Assembly: GCF_012033695.1 (NCBI RefSeq)
Contig: NZ_JAAVJI010000003.1
Coordinates: forward strand, 186,001-250,000
Source of the DNA: Pseudomonas quercus
GTDB lineage: Bacteria; Pseudomonadota; Gammaproteobacteria; Pseudomonadales; Pseudomonadaceae
Direction of reading: 5' to 3'
DNA length: 64,000 nucleotides
The first letter of the stretch is position 1. Every line of letters begins with the position of its first letter. Shown here one piece after another: positions 1-10,300 of this stretch. The translations under genes were made by a program, and so were the position numbers. The notes below the pieces were generated by a model. It made no database searches. It was given only the letters and a program-made list of their open reading frames with translations, and was not told where the DNA came from.

Positions 1-1333
1 CCGCCCCACTGTTACCGGTGGTATAGCTACCTGTCAGGAAAGGCACGTTCTGGCCCACCAGAATTTCTGCTTCTTGGTTATCCAGCGTCATCAGGCTGGG
101 CGTGGACAGCAAATTACTGTTCACATTGCTGGCCAACGCGGAGACCAGCAGGCGGAACCGGTCGTTACCCAGGCGCAGCAAGCCCCCATCCGGTAGTGGC
201 AGCTCATCGGCCAAGACACCGACAGGCGAAATGCCAGCCCCCGGGAAGCTCGTGGAGCCTCCGAGATCTCCCCGTTGCAAGCCCCATTGCACCCCTAGGG
301 CTTCGCTGGTATCGCCGCTTATTTCAACGATGGCCGCCTCGATCATCACTTGAGCCCGCGGCTGGTCGAGCTGCTCTACCAAGGCCTGCAAGGTACGGAT
401 GGCTGCTGCGGGGCCGATCATCACCAAGGCATTCTGGCTTTCGTCTGCGCGCACACTGGCGACCTGAGCCTTACCAGCACGCTCAGTGGGCAGGCCTGCC
501 TGAGGCTCGCCTGCCTGTTGCCCAAGAGGATCGAGCACGTCAGCCAGTTGCCGAGCATCGCTATGTCGCAGGTGCATAACGGCTGCATTGCTATTGGCCG
601 CACGGGGAACGTCCAGGCTAAGGGCAAGCGTTTGCAAGCGTTGACGCACCGCCGGTGGGCCTAACAGTACCAGCCTTCGGCCTGCCGCATCGGCGATCAC
701 GCGGGTCGTGTCATCACCCTTGCGCTGGGAGGCCTGCTTGAGTATCCCAGCCAACTCCTCGGCATCTGCGTGCTGCAATGGCATCACCTCATGGCCTACC
801 TGCTCGCCACTGTCCAACCGTGCAGCAAGGTTCAGTACGCGCTGGGCATTGGCCGCTGTATCCGTGATGACCAGTGCGTTGGCGGAGGCGGAGGGCCCCA
901 CGTAGCCATGTGCCGACACCAGAGGTTTAAGGAGCGCAGCAAGGTCACTGGCATTGGCGCTATTGAGCGCTAGCACGCGGGTGACCACGCCCAGTGCAGT
1001 AGCGCTGTTGGCCCGTGCCTTGGCCTCGGCGGCTGGAACGATCAGCAGCCTGCCTTGATCTTCCACCGCCGCCAGGCCGCTGTTTTCAAGCACCGCGTAG
1101 AACAGCGCACGTACCTGTTCACGGTCCATTGGCTGGTCGGCGCGCAAGGTCAGCCGTGCCTTGGCCTTAGGGTCCACAATGGCCGTCAACCCCAGAATGT
1201 TGGCCACTTCCACGGCCACGTGGGTGACATCGGCATCCTCCATGGCCAGCATCCAGGTTTGTGGGGCGGCCTGGGCGATGCTCCCTATCAGCATCGATAA
1301 CAGGAGCATTGCCCCTCTGATTGCAGGTGTCAT
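1..1333 (-). CDS. gspD: Type II secretion secretin GspD (3' end outside window)
   Basis: Outer-membrane secretin through which folded exoproteins leave the periplasm. I translated the frame by hand from the ATG at 1333 to the left edge (about 444 codons) with no stop. It opens with a signal peptide (MTPAIRGAMLLLSMLIGSIAQA). Next come an N0-like domain, N1-N3-like repeats ('VTRVLALNSANASDLAALL', 'EVMPLQHADAEELAGIL') and the start of the secretin core, with LLSTPSLMTLDNQEAEILVG near the edge. GspD proteins are usually about 650-700 residues, so roughly the last third is missing. Its ATG overlaps the gspC stop (ATGA), so the two are translationally coupled. The rest of the gsp operon should lie to the left. 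PilQ (15466-17568) is a separate secretin, for pili. Confidence 0.88.
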   Translation of the reverse strand, partial: MTPAIRGAMLLLSMLIGSIAQAAPQTWMLAMEDADVTHVAVEVANILGLTAIVDPKAKARLTLRADQPMDREQVRALFYAVLENSGLAAVEDQGRLLIVPAAEAKARANSATALGVVTRVLALNSANASDLAALLKPLVSAHGYVGPSASANALVITDTAANAQRVLNLAARLDSGEQVGHEVMPLQHADAEELAGILKQASQRKGDDTTRVIADAAGRRLVLLGPPAVRQRLQTLALSLDVPRAANSNAAVMHLRHSDARQLADVLDPLGQQAGEPQAGLPTERAGKAQVASVRADESQNALVMIGPAAAIRTLQALVEQLDQPRAQVMIEAAIVEISGDTSEALGVQWGLQRGDLGGSTSFPGAGISPVGVLADELPLPDGGLLRLGNDRFRLLVSALASNVNSNLLSTPSLMTLDNQEAEILVGQNVPFLTGSYTTGNSGA

Positions 1334-1794
1334 GGCTGCGGCACCTGCGACGAGAGCGGTGTGAGATAGCGGGCGTTTTCAAGGCTAGAGGCCAAGGACA
1401 ATACCACTGCCTTCCCGGCCTGCCATAACTGAGCCCGCCCCGCTTCAATGGCTCGCACCTGGCTACCATCCGGCAACCTTTCACCCATGCCATAGGCGCG
1501 CACAATGCCAGCGTGCTCCACCAGAATGCGTGAGTGCTCACCGGCGACCACACTGGCTTTGAGCTTCAATGCCGATGGTGCGTGAGCCAAGGGCTGTTCG
1601 GGTGGCAGGTCGAACAGCCTGGCGAGCACCTGCGGTGAAACAGCCGCTGGAGGTTGGGTGACTTGCAGGGGGGCTGGCAGGGTCGGCGTTGCAGGCAACG
1701 GCAGGCGCCAGAGGCGATAAGCTGCCGCCGCCATGCCTATCGCCGCCAACACAGGCAATACCCAGGCAACACGCCCCTCCATAACGGTCAACAC
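1330..1794 (-). CDS. gspC: Short GspC-like type II secretion protein (inner membrane, HR domain only)
   Basis: Inner-membrane connector that contacts the secretin. About 154 residues: one N-terminal membrane helix (AWVLPVLAAIGMAAAAYRLW), a proline-rich linker, then a homology-region (HR)-like domain with 'LFDLPPEQP', 'LKASVVAGEHSRILVE' and 'GERLPDGSQVRAIEAG'. Typical GspC is about 270-300 residues and carries a C-terminal PDZ domain or coiled coil, which is absent here. I chose the GTG at 1794 because a GAGG ribosome-binding site lies 5 bases before it; an in-frame ATG at 1782 is the alternative. The start overlaps the end of the cytochrome gene, and the stop overlaps the gspD start. The family call is made from the HR-like segment and from the gspD neighbour. 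Confidence 0.75.
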   Translation of the reverse strand: MLTVMEGRVAWVLPVLAAIGMAAAAYRLWRLPLPATPTLPAPLQVTQPPAAVSPQVLARLFDLPPEQPLAHAPSALKLKASVVAGEHSRILVEHAGIVRAYGMGERLPDGSQVRAIEAGRAQLWQAGKAVVLSLASSLENARYLTPLSSQVPQP

Positions 1795-2297
1795 ATGCGC
1801 CTCAGTACCGGTTGGCCAGCCAATGCATGCTTGAGGACGGCCAGTACATGCACGCCCACTAGGCCAGCCAGTACATAACAGCTGGCGATATGTACGGTAT
1901 GGAACCCACCGGTGAGCGCGGGAGATTGGAGCGGCTGGGGCAGCGCAAACCAGCCGAACACGACGATTGGGCGTTCCATCATCAACACCCCGGTAACTAG
2001 CACTACCGTGATGGTGAAATACAGCAACAGGTGCACGGCTGTTGCCAGGCGGCCCATGAGTGCCGGGGGTTGCGCCACAGCCCGTCCACGCCGCCGGAAA
2101 GCCAGCAGGCAGCGCCATATGAACAGGGGGATCATCAGCGTCGTGAGCGAGACGTTGACCCAGGCCACCCAGTGTTTTACGTCGGCCGCTACCGGCAGAA
2201 GTGCCACGTAGAAGCCTGCCAGCAGCGCCCACAGAATGATCCCGGCATTAAGCCAGTGCAGCAGTTTATGGGTTGTCGAATAGGGTAAGGGGTTCAC
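1788..2297 (-). CDS. Cytochrome b561-type membrane protein
   Basis: Predicted four-helix inner-membrane b-type cytochrome (cytochrome b561 / Ni-hydrogenase cytochrome b family, about 169 residues). Candidate haem ligands from the GTG start are His10 and His14 in the first helix (HKLLHW) and His136 and His150 in the last ('HTVHIASCYVLAGLVGVHVL'). Such proteins pass electrons across or along the inner membrane. The GTG at 2297 is preferred: GGAGTG precedes it, whereas an upstream in-frame TTG (2336) falls inside a perfect hairpin. It lies 54 bases after the LPMO gene and overlaps gspC, so it is probably co-transcribed with both. Supplying electrons to the LPMO is an attractive but untested role. 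A general respiratory or superoxide-linked b561 is the alternative. Confidence 0.8.
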   Translation of the reverse strand: MNPLPYSTTHKLLHWLNAGIILWALLAGFYVALLPVAADVKHWVAWVNVSLTTLMIPLFIWRCLLAFRRRGRAVAQPPALMGRLATAVHLLLYFTITVVLVTGVLMMERPIVVFGWFALPQPLQSPALTGGFHTVHIASCYVLAGLVGVHVLAVLKHALAGQPVLRRMC

Positions 2298-2311
2298 AAC
2301 ATCACTCCAAG

Positions 2312-2336
2312 TTGCCTTGGTTTTGCGCCAAGGCAA
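2312..2336 (-). promoter_or_regulatory. Intercistronic hairpin between LPMO and cytochrome genes
   Basis: Perfect 9-bp inverted repeat TTGCCTTGG / CCAAGGCAA with a 7-base loop, 15 bases after the LPMO stop. No T-run follows on the minus strand, so it is a weak terminator at best. It may protect the 3' end of the upstream message or attenuate read-through, so that the secreted enzyme is made in excess of the membrane genes. Confidence 0.55.
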
Positions 2337-2351
2337 CGCAGTCCAGCCTTA

Positions 2352-3806
2352 TTAGCGAGCGATCCAGGCGTCTTCCCAATGGCTGCCTACACCAGGCTCA
2401 TACTGGCTGGCGGTCGCGCTGTAGATGTTGCACCAGCCTTCGGCCGGGAACGGCTTGCACTCGTATACCTGCTCGTTCTTCGGCTGCAGTACACGCGTGC
2501 CTGCCTTGTAGTTGCCCAGGCCGTTGGGGAACACGTTGTCGTAGTCAGCGGCCCCATCGCCGGTCAGCTGAACGGCTTCACTGACCTGCAGGTTCGCCCG
2601 GCCATCCTCGCTGCTACCGATCACCGTGAGGCGGTAATCGCCTGGCATGCCGCGTACGCTCAGGCTGAGCGGGCTGTCACCCGGCTCTACCACCTGCCGT
2701 AGCGTACCTACAGGCTTGTGTTGGGTGTCATACACGCCGGCTTCGATATTCAGGCGCCGGTTGGTGCGAACAGTCAGGCTCAGTTCGGCCTGGCCTTTCA
2801 CCAGCTCGTAGGCGGGTTGCAGTTGCTCCAAGGAAAGGCGCGCGTCCAGGTCTGGCTTGAGGTCGAAGCCCATCTGGTAGTTGGTGACGCCTGAGTCGGC
2901 CTTGGCGTAGATGCTGTTGGCGCCGCGTACCGGCTCGATGTTGCCGCTTTCATCACGCATGCCGGCGCGTATCAACTGCTGGGTTGCGTTGATTTTCGTG
3001 GCCAGGTCGAAAGCCCAGTTAGCTGGCTGGCCCTGCTCAGCGGACGCAATGTCCAGCGTAATGCTGTGTTCGGGGCTTTCAGTGCCGCTACGGAAAGCAC
3101 GGGCTGTCACGGTATCACCTGGCAGCAACACTTGAACGGCGGGAATGTTGGCCACGCCTTTCCAGCCGTCGATAGGGGCTGGGCCGGTTTCTGCGGTAAT
3201 GTCCACATCCGCAACGTTATAGAAGGCCGCTGCGGTATCGCCCACGGTCCAGATCCCGTACACCACATGGTAGCCGGTACGGTCTGCAGGCAAGGTGCAT
3301 GCGTGCTTGTTCTTGAGCGGGCCGCTGCCGCCAGCGGCACCTTCGATAGGCACTTGGTTACCCGTATCGAAGCTGCAGAAAGGCTCTGCATCCAGCGCCG
3401 CGCGGGTAAGGGGCTCGTTCGGGTTCCAGCCCTGACGGGTGATGTAGTATTCGAACTTGGTGGCCGGGTGTGCCGCAGTAAATTGCCAGTCGAACGTCAC
3501 GTCGCGTTCAGCCAGTTCGGTCTTGGTCCAGCGCCCTGCGGACTGGACATCAAGCGAGCTTCCCAGCGACTTACCGCCGCTGGCCAGTTGGCCATCGGCC
3601 GGGCCAAGGGCAGGAAAGCCTTTGTCGGTTTCACCGACACTCTGAGGCTCGTACTGAGCAGCCCCGCAATTGGCGTTCAGCCCTTGCTGACAAAGCGCTG
3701 CACGGGAAGGGGGGTACGACAAGTAGCCATGGGCGGCTGCCTGCCCTGCGACAATGGCGGCGCACACCCCCAGTGCCAACTGGTGCGGCTTGAAAAATCC
3801 TTTCAT
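2352..3806 (-). CDS. Secreted AA10 lytic polysaccharide monooxygenase, GbpA-like, with chitin-binding C terminus
   Basis: Copper enzyme that oxidatively cleaves crystalline polysaccharide, most likely chitin. The 484-residue precursor has a signal peptide ending at AAA, followed by His26, which becomes the mature N-terminal copper ligand. His113 (in FTAAHPATKFEYY) is the second ligand of the histidine brace, and Phe195 fits the axial position. Residues 26-205 are the AA10 domain, about 215-420 match the middle domains of the N-acetylglucosamine-binding protein GbpA, and the last about 60 residues (WCNIYSATASQYEPG..HWEDAW) look like a small CBM73/CBM5-type chitin-binding module. GbpA and CbpD relatives are type II secretion substrates, and gsp genes follow directly. 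First gene of the operon, with a GAGG site before the ATG. The substrate has not been shown; chitin is inferred from the family. Confidence 0.92.
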   Translation of the reverse strand: MKGFFKPHQLALGVCAAIVAGQAAAHGYLSYPPSRAALCQQGLNANCGAAQYEPQSVGETDKGFPALGPADGQLASGGKSLGSSLDVQSAGRWTKTELAERDVTFDWQFTAAHPATKFEYYITRQGWNPNEPLTRAALDAEPFCSFDTGNQVPIEGAAGGSGPLKNKHACTLPADRTGYHVVYGIWTVGDTAAAFYNVADVDITAETGPAPIDGWKGVANIPAVQVLLPGDTVTARAFRSGTESPEHSITLDIASAEQGQPANWAFDLATKINATQQLIRAGMRDESGNIEPVRGANSIYAKADSGVTNYQMGFDLKPDLDARLSLEQLQPAYELVKGQAELSLTVRTNRRLNIEAGVYDTQHKPVGTLRQVVEPGDSPLSLSVRGMPGDYRLTVIGSSEDGRANLQVSEAVQLTGDGAADYDNVFPNGLGNYKAGTRVLQPKNEQVYECKPFPAEGWCNIYSATASQYEPGVGSHWEDAWIAR

Positions 3807-4004
3807 CTGATAAGTCCTCTAACAGTCACGATGCCTTCGGGTTGTGATGCTTAACCGAAGGCCGCGTACGCTAAAGGCTTACGCGCCGGACTTCTTTAGG
3901 ACTTAATCTGAAACAATCTTATCGCCTACCGGTAAGGCTAAAGAGGGGGAAGACCCCACTTGAGTTCATGTCTTCAGGTTGATGCCGAGCCCAAGGATCG
4001 GTAT

Positions 4005-4025
4005 CGTATCTTCATTGTTGATACG
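4005..4025. promoter_or_regulatory. Inverted repeat upstream of mazE, candidate operator
   Basis: CGTATC and GATACG arms separated by 9 bases, 16 bases before the mazE ATG. MazE and MazEF complexes repress their own promoters through palindromes in this position, so this is a candidate autoregulatory site. The rest of 3807-4040 is non-coding and holds the divergent leaders of the LPMO and mazEF genes; I see no other convincing signal there. Confidence 0.4.
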
Positions 4026-4040
4026 CATTAGGGGCGTCGT

Positions 4041-4283
4041 ATGCACGTACTTATTAAAAAGTGGGGAAACAGCCCATCTGTCCGCATTCCAGCTGCGGTA
4101 ATGAAGCTTGCGAAGCTATCGCTTGATACGCTGGTGGACGTTCGTGCTGAAGGAGGCCGAGTCGTTATCGAGCCGGTATACCCCAGTGAGATTGATCTGG
4201 ATTCACTGGTTGCAGGTATCACCTCAGACAACATGCATTCCGAGGCTGACTTTGGCAATGCCGTTGGCAAGGAAACGTTTTAA
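4041..4283 (+). CDS. mazE: Antitoxin MazE
   Basis: 80-residue antitoxin of a type II toxin-antitoxin pair. Residues 1-47 form an AbrB-like DNA-binding swapped-hairpin domain (IKKWGNSPSVRIPAAVMKL), very close to E. coli MazE (KRWGNSPAVRIPA). The acidic C-terminal tail (DNMHSEADFGNAVGKETF) matches the segment that wraps and blocks MazF. Length is near the family norm (82 in E. coli). The stop codon overlaps the mazF ATG at 4283, which couples translation. Probably represses its own promoter, with MazF as co-repressor. Confidence 0.9.
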   Translation: MHVLIKKWGNSPSVRIPAAVMKLAKLSLDTLVDVRAEGGRVVIEPVYPSEIDLDSLVAGITSDNMHSEADFGNAVGKETF

Positions 4284-4621
4284 TGGTTCGCCGTTATATC
4301 CCGGATTCCGGGGATATTGTGTGGCTCTACTTTGACCCTCAGGCCGGCCATGAACAAGCAGGCCATCGCCCAGCCCTTGTATTAAGCCCGTCAAATTACA
4401 ATGGCAAAACCGGCTTGATGCTGTGTTGCCCAATGACAACACAGCTCAAGGGGTATCCGTTTGAAGTTGAAATCAGCGGTGAACGTGCAGGTGCAGTGCT
4501 TGCAGATCAAGTCAAGAGCCTGGACTGGCGAGCGCGCAAGGCCGAATTCAAGGGCAAGGTCTTACCCGCTGAACTCAGTGCCGTGCGCATTCGCGCTATC
4601 GCACTGATTGGAAAGCCTTAG
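4283..4621 (+). CDS. mazF: mRNA interferase toxin MazF
   Basis: 112-residue sequence-specific endoribonuclease of the MazF/PemK family; free toxin cleaves mRNA and stops growth. The sequence aligns end to end with E. coli MazF (111 residues). It keeps the N-terminal 'PDSGDIVWLYFDPQAG', catalytic Glu24 and Arg29 in EQAGHRPA, Thr52-Thr53 in PMTTQLKGYPFEV, and the conserved LADQVKSLDWRAR loop. It appears intact. It sits between the LPMO/type II secretion operon and hemE, at the border between accessory and core DNA. Confidence 0.9.
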   Translation: MVRRYIPDSGDIVWLYFDPQAGHEQAGHRPALVLSPSNYNGKTGLMLCCPMTTQLKGYPFEVEISGERAGAVLADQVKSLDWRARKAEFKGKVLPAELSAVRIRAIALIGKP

Positions 4622-4666
4622 GGGCCCACATGCTCAGGCTGGCACAGCACCGTTTCAAGACGCTTA

Positions 4667-5731
4667 TCAGCCGTGATAACCGGCCGACAGCTCGTGCACC
4701 GCGTCGATAAAGGCACCAGCATGGGCTGGGTCTACTTCCGGAGTAATGCCGTGGCCCAGGTTGAACACATGGCCGGTGCCGTGCCCGTAGCTGGCCAGAA
4801 TACGCCCCACCTCGGCGCGAATGGCCGCGGGTTTTGCATAGAGCACGCTAGGGTCCATGTTGCCTTGCAGCGCCACCTTGTCACCCACGCGACGGCGAGC
4901 GTCGCCGATGTCGCAGGTCCAGTCCAAGCCCAGGGCGTCTGCACCCGCATCGGCAATGGATTCCAGCCACAAGCCACCGTTCTTGGTGAACAGAATGACC
5001 GGCACCTTGCGGCCGTCATGCTCACGAATCAGGCCGCTTACGATCTGCTTCATGTAGGCCAGGGAGAACGTCTGATAGGCAGCTGATGACAGGTTGCCCC
5101 CCCAGGTATCGAAAATCTGCACCGCCTGGGCACCTGCGAGGATCTGGCCATTCAGGTACGCCGTTACAGACTGCGCGAGCTTGTCCAACAGTGTGTGCAT
5201 GGCCTGAGGTTGGTCGTACACCATGGCTTTGGTCTTGCGGAAGTCCTTGGACGAGCCGCCTTCAACCATGTAAGTGGCCAACGTCCATGGGCTACCGGAA
5301 AAACCGATCAGGGGAACGCTGCCATTGAGGGCGTGGCGGATGGTACTCACAGCATCCATCACATAGCCCAGGTCTTTTTGGGCATCAGGAATTGGCAACG
5401 CGTCGATGTCTGCTTCGGTGTTGATTACCTTGCGAAAACGCGGCCCCTCGCCGGTTTCGAAATACAGGCCCTGGCCCATGGCATCGGGAATGGTGAGGAT
5501 GTCCGAGAACAGGATGGCAGCATCCAGTGGGTAGCGCTCCAGGGGCTGCAGGGTGACTTCGCAAGCAAACGCCGGGTTCTTGCACAGGCTCATGAAGTCA
5601 CCTGCCTTGGCGCGGCTGGCGCGGTATTCGGGCAGGTAGCGGCCGGCCTGGCGCATCATCCACACCGGGGTCACGTCTACCGGTTGCTTGAGCAAGGCGC
5701 GCAGGAAGCGGTCGTTTTTCAAAGGAGTCAT
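4667..5731 (-). CDS. hemE: Uroporphyrinogen decarboxylase
   Basis: Cytosolic haem-pathway enzyme that removes four carboxyl groups from uroporphyrinogen III to give coproporphyrinogen III. 354 residues, normal for the family. The diagnostic N-terminal motif is present ([15 protein letters not shown], about residues 23-37), as is the second signature '[17 protein letters not shown]'; the C-terminal '[16 protein letters not shown]'-type end is present as [21 protein letters not shown] at 5731 with an AGGAG-like site just upstream. It lies downstream of gltD and is separated from it by a terminator, so it is probably transcribed on its own. Confidence 0.97.
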   Translation of the reverse strand: MTPLKNDRFLRALLKQPVDVTPVWMMRQAGRYLPEYRASRAKAGDFMSLCKNPAFACEVTLQPLERYPLDAAILFSDILTIPDAMGQGLYFETGEGPRFRKVINTEADIDALPIPDAQKDLGYVMDAVSTIRHALNGSVPLIGFSGSPWTLATYMVEGGSSKDFRKTKAMVYDQPQAMHTLLDKLAQSVTAYLNGQILAGAQAVQIFDTWGGNLSSAAYQTFSLAYMKQIVSGLIREHDGRKVPVILFTKNGGLWLESIADAGADALGLDWTCDIGDARRRVGDKVALQGNMDPSVLYAKPAAIRAEVGRILASYGHGTGHVFNLGHGITPEVDPAHAGAFIDAVHELSAGYHG

Positions 5732-5777
5732 GAGGGTATCCGGAAAAAAAGTATCGGTATTTTCTCAGACACCAACA

Positions 5778-5810
5778 TAAAAGGCACGGCATGGCGCCGT
5801 GCCTTTTATT
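5778..5810 (-). terminator. Rho-independent terminator after gltD
   Basis: GC-rich hairpin AAAAGGCACGGC / GCCGTGCCTTTT with a short loop and flanking A and T runs, between the gltD stop (5830) and the hemE start. It should end the gltBD message on the minus strand; the symmetric A/T flanks could also work on the plus strand. Confidence 0.8.
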
Positions 5811-5829
5811 TATTGCCCCCATTACCCTT

Positions 5830-7260
<1,431 letters not shown>

Positions 7261-7269
7261 TCACGGCGC

Positions 7270-7358
7270 AGCTTCAAGCTGCAAGCTTCAAGCTGCAAGC
7301 AAAAATTCGGTGTTCGGGAGAGCGCGCCTCAAGCTTGCAGCTTGTAACTTGCCGCTTG
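7270..7358. repeat. Inverted CTTGCAGCTTG-type intergenic repeat between gltB and gltD
   Basis: Two head-to-tail copies of a GCTTCAAGCTGCAA unit (7270-7300) are followed, after about 30 bases, by an inverted copy (7330-7358: CAAGCTTGCAGCTTGTAAC and on). The arms can fold into a long hairpin between the two genes. A relative of the same repeat occurs at 47837-47900. Such repeats are scattered between Pseudomonas genes and may affect mRNA stability. Confidence 0.7.
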
Positions 7359-7377
7359 GGGCTCGCCCGCCAGGGCG

Positions 7378-10300
7378 TTATTGAGGGCTGGCAATGGTGC
7401 TGGACAACAGCGACTTCAAGCTCGCAGCCTTTGGCTTCACCAGCCAGAAGCGGCGCAGGTAGTCGTCCAGGTTTTCCCAGAGGTTACGGCCCCATTCGCT
7501 ATCGGTTTCTGCCACATACTCGGCCAGCACCCCTTCCAGGTGGCTACGGTAGGCTTCCATCGCCTCGCCGCTGATACGCTGGATTTCTACCAGCTCATGG
7601 TTCACCCGGTCTACGAAGGTATTGTCCTGATCCAGCACATAGGCGAAGCCGCCAGTCATGCCCGAGCCGAAGTTGTAACCGGTTCGGCCCAGCACGCAGA
7701 CGAAGCCTCCTGTCATGTATTCACAGCAGTGGTCGCCCGTGCCTTCTATCACTGTGTGAGCACCGGAGTTGCGCACGGCAAACCGCTCGCCGGCGGTACC
7801 GGCAGCAAAGAGCTTGCCTCCGGTGGCGCCATACAGGCAGGTATTGCCGATGATGGCGCTGTCCTGGGTCCTGAACGGGCTACCCTTGGGCGGCACGATC
7901 ACCAGCTTGCCACCCGTCATCCCCTTGCCCACATAGTCGTTGGCGTCGCCTTCAAGGTACATGTTCAGGCCGCCGGCATTCCACACGCCAAAGCTTTGCC
8001 CCGCCGTGCCTTGGAAGCGGAAGGTCACCGGCGCATCGGCCATGCCTTGGTTGCCATAACGCTTGGCAATTTCGCCTGATACACGTGCGCCGATGGAGCG
8101 GTCGCAGTTGCACAGGTCCATGGCATAGTCGCCGCCCGTGCGCGCTTCGATACCGGCGAGCGACAGCTCGACCATTTTCTCCGCCACCAGCCCCTTGTCG
8201 AACGGGGGGTTGCGTTCGGCTTCGCAGAACTGCGGCTTGTTGGCCGGTACATGGTCACTGCCCAGCAGCGGGGTAAGGTCGAGGTGGTTCTGCTTGGCGC
8301 TTTCGCCAGCCAATACGTCCAGCAGGTCAGTGCGGCCAATCAGCTCGCCCAGGCTGCGTACACCCAGCCGTGCCAACCACTCGCGGGTTTCTTCGGCCAC
8401 GAAGGTGAAGAAATTCACCACCATGTCTACTGTGCCAATGTAGTGGTCCTTGCGCAGTTTTTCGTTCTGCGTGGCCACTCCGGTAGCGCAGTTGTTCAAG
8501 TGGCAGATACGCAGGTACTTGCAACCCAGGGCGATCATGGGCGCCGTGCCAAAGCCGAAGCTTTCTGCGCCCAGAATTGCAGCCTTGATCACGTCCAGGC
8601 CTGTTTTCAGGCCACCGTCAGTCTGTACTCGAACCTTGCCGCGCAGGTCGTTCCCGCGCAGGGTCTGGTGGGTTTCAGCCAGGCCCAGCTCCCACGGGCT
8701 GCCCGCGTACTTGATGGAGGTAAGCGGCGAAGCCCCGGTGCCGCCGTCATAGCCGGAGATGGTGATCAGATCGGCGTAGGCCTTGGCCACGCCAGCCGCA
8801 ATGGTGCCTACCCCGGCTTCCGAGACCAGCTTGACCGACACAAGGGCCGCCGGGTTGACCTGCTTAAGGTCGAAAATCAGCTGCGACAGGTCTTCGATCG
8901 AATAGATGTCGTGGTGCGGCGGCGGTGAAATCAAGGTAACGCCAGGCACGGCATAACGCAGCTTGGCGATCAGGCCATTGACCTTGCCACCAGGCAACTG
9001 CCCGCCTTCACCCGGCTTGGCCCCCTGGGCCACCTTGATCTGCAATACCTCGGCGTTCACCAGGTATTCAGGCGTCACGCCAAAGCGGCCGGTAGCCACC
9101 TGCTTGATCTTGGAGCTACGTACGGTGCCGTAGCGGGCTGGGTCTTCACCGCCCTCGCCGGAGTTGGAGCGTGCACCCAGGCGGTTCATGGCCTCAGCCA
9201 ATGCCTCATGGGCCTCTGGTGACAGGGCGCCCAGGGAAATACCCGCCGAGTCAAAGCGCTTGAGAATAGCTTCCAGAGGCTCGATGTCGCTCAGTGGCAA
9301 CGGCTGTTCAGCTTCACGGACCTTGAGCAGGTCGCGCAGCATCGAGACCGGACGCTTGTCCACCAGCGCCGTGTACTCCCTGAACTTGGCGTAATCACCC
9401 TGCTGCACGGCAGCCTGAAGCGAGTTCACAACATCCGGGTTGTAGGCATGGTATTCACCGCCATACACGAACTTGAGCAGGCCACCTTGCTGGATTGCCT
9501 TGCGCGGGCTCCAGGCCTCGGCAGCCAAGGCTTTCTGCTCTGCTTCCAGGTCAATGAAACGAGCCCCCTTGAGGCGGCTGGCCACGCCACGGAAACACAG
9601 TTCGGTCACTTCGTCCGCCAGGCCGATCGCTTCGAACAGCTGCGCACCTCGGTAGGAGGTGACCGTGGAAATCCCCATCTTGGAGAGGATTTTCAGCAAA
9701 CCTTTGGTAATACCCTTGCGGTAGTTCTTGAACACCTCGAACAGATCGCCTAGCACTTCCCCGGTGCGAATCAGGTCACCGAGCACTTCGTATGCCAGGA
9801 AGGGATAGATCGCCGAAGCACCAAAGCCTATCAGTACCGCGAAATGGTGGGGGTCACGCGCTGTAGCCGTTTCCACCAGGATGTTGCTGTCACAACGCAG
9901 GCCTTTTTCTACCAACCGGTGGTGCACCGCACCTACGGCCATGGCCGCATGAGCAGGCAACCTGCCTTGGGCGATGGCCCGGTCGCTGAGCACGATCTGG
10001 GTCTTGCCTCCGCGCACCGCTTCCTCGGCCTGGTCCGCGATGTTACGAATGGCGGCTTCCAGGCCCAGATGCTCATCGTAATTGAGGTCGATCAGCTGGC
10101 GGTCGAAACCTTCGCGGTCCAGGTTCATCAGCGCACGCCACTTGGCAGGCGAGATCACCGGCGAGCTGAGAATCACCCGGGAGGCATGCTCCGGCGACTC
10201 CTGGAAAATGTTGCGCTCTGCGCCCAGGCAGATTTCCAACGACATCACGATAGCTTCACGCAAGGGATCGATTGGCGGGTTGGTCACCTGCGCGAACTGC

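Noticed and set aside
2296..2336. In-frame TTG at 2336 as start of the cytochrome gene
   Set aside because: It lies inside a perfect hairpin, while the GTG at 2297 has a good ribosome-binding site and begins the conserved part.
4028..4270. 80-codon minus-strand frame opposite mazE
   Set aside because: Exact shadow of mazE, whose match to E. coli MazE is clear.
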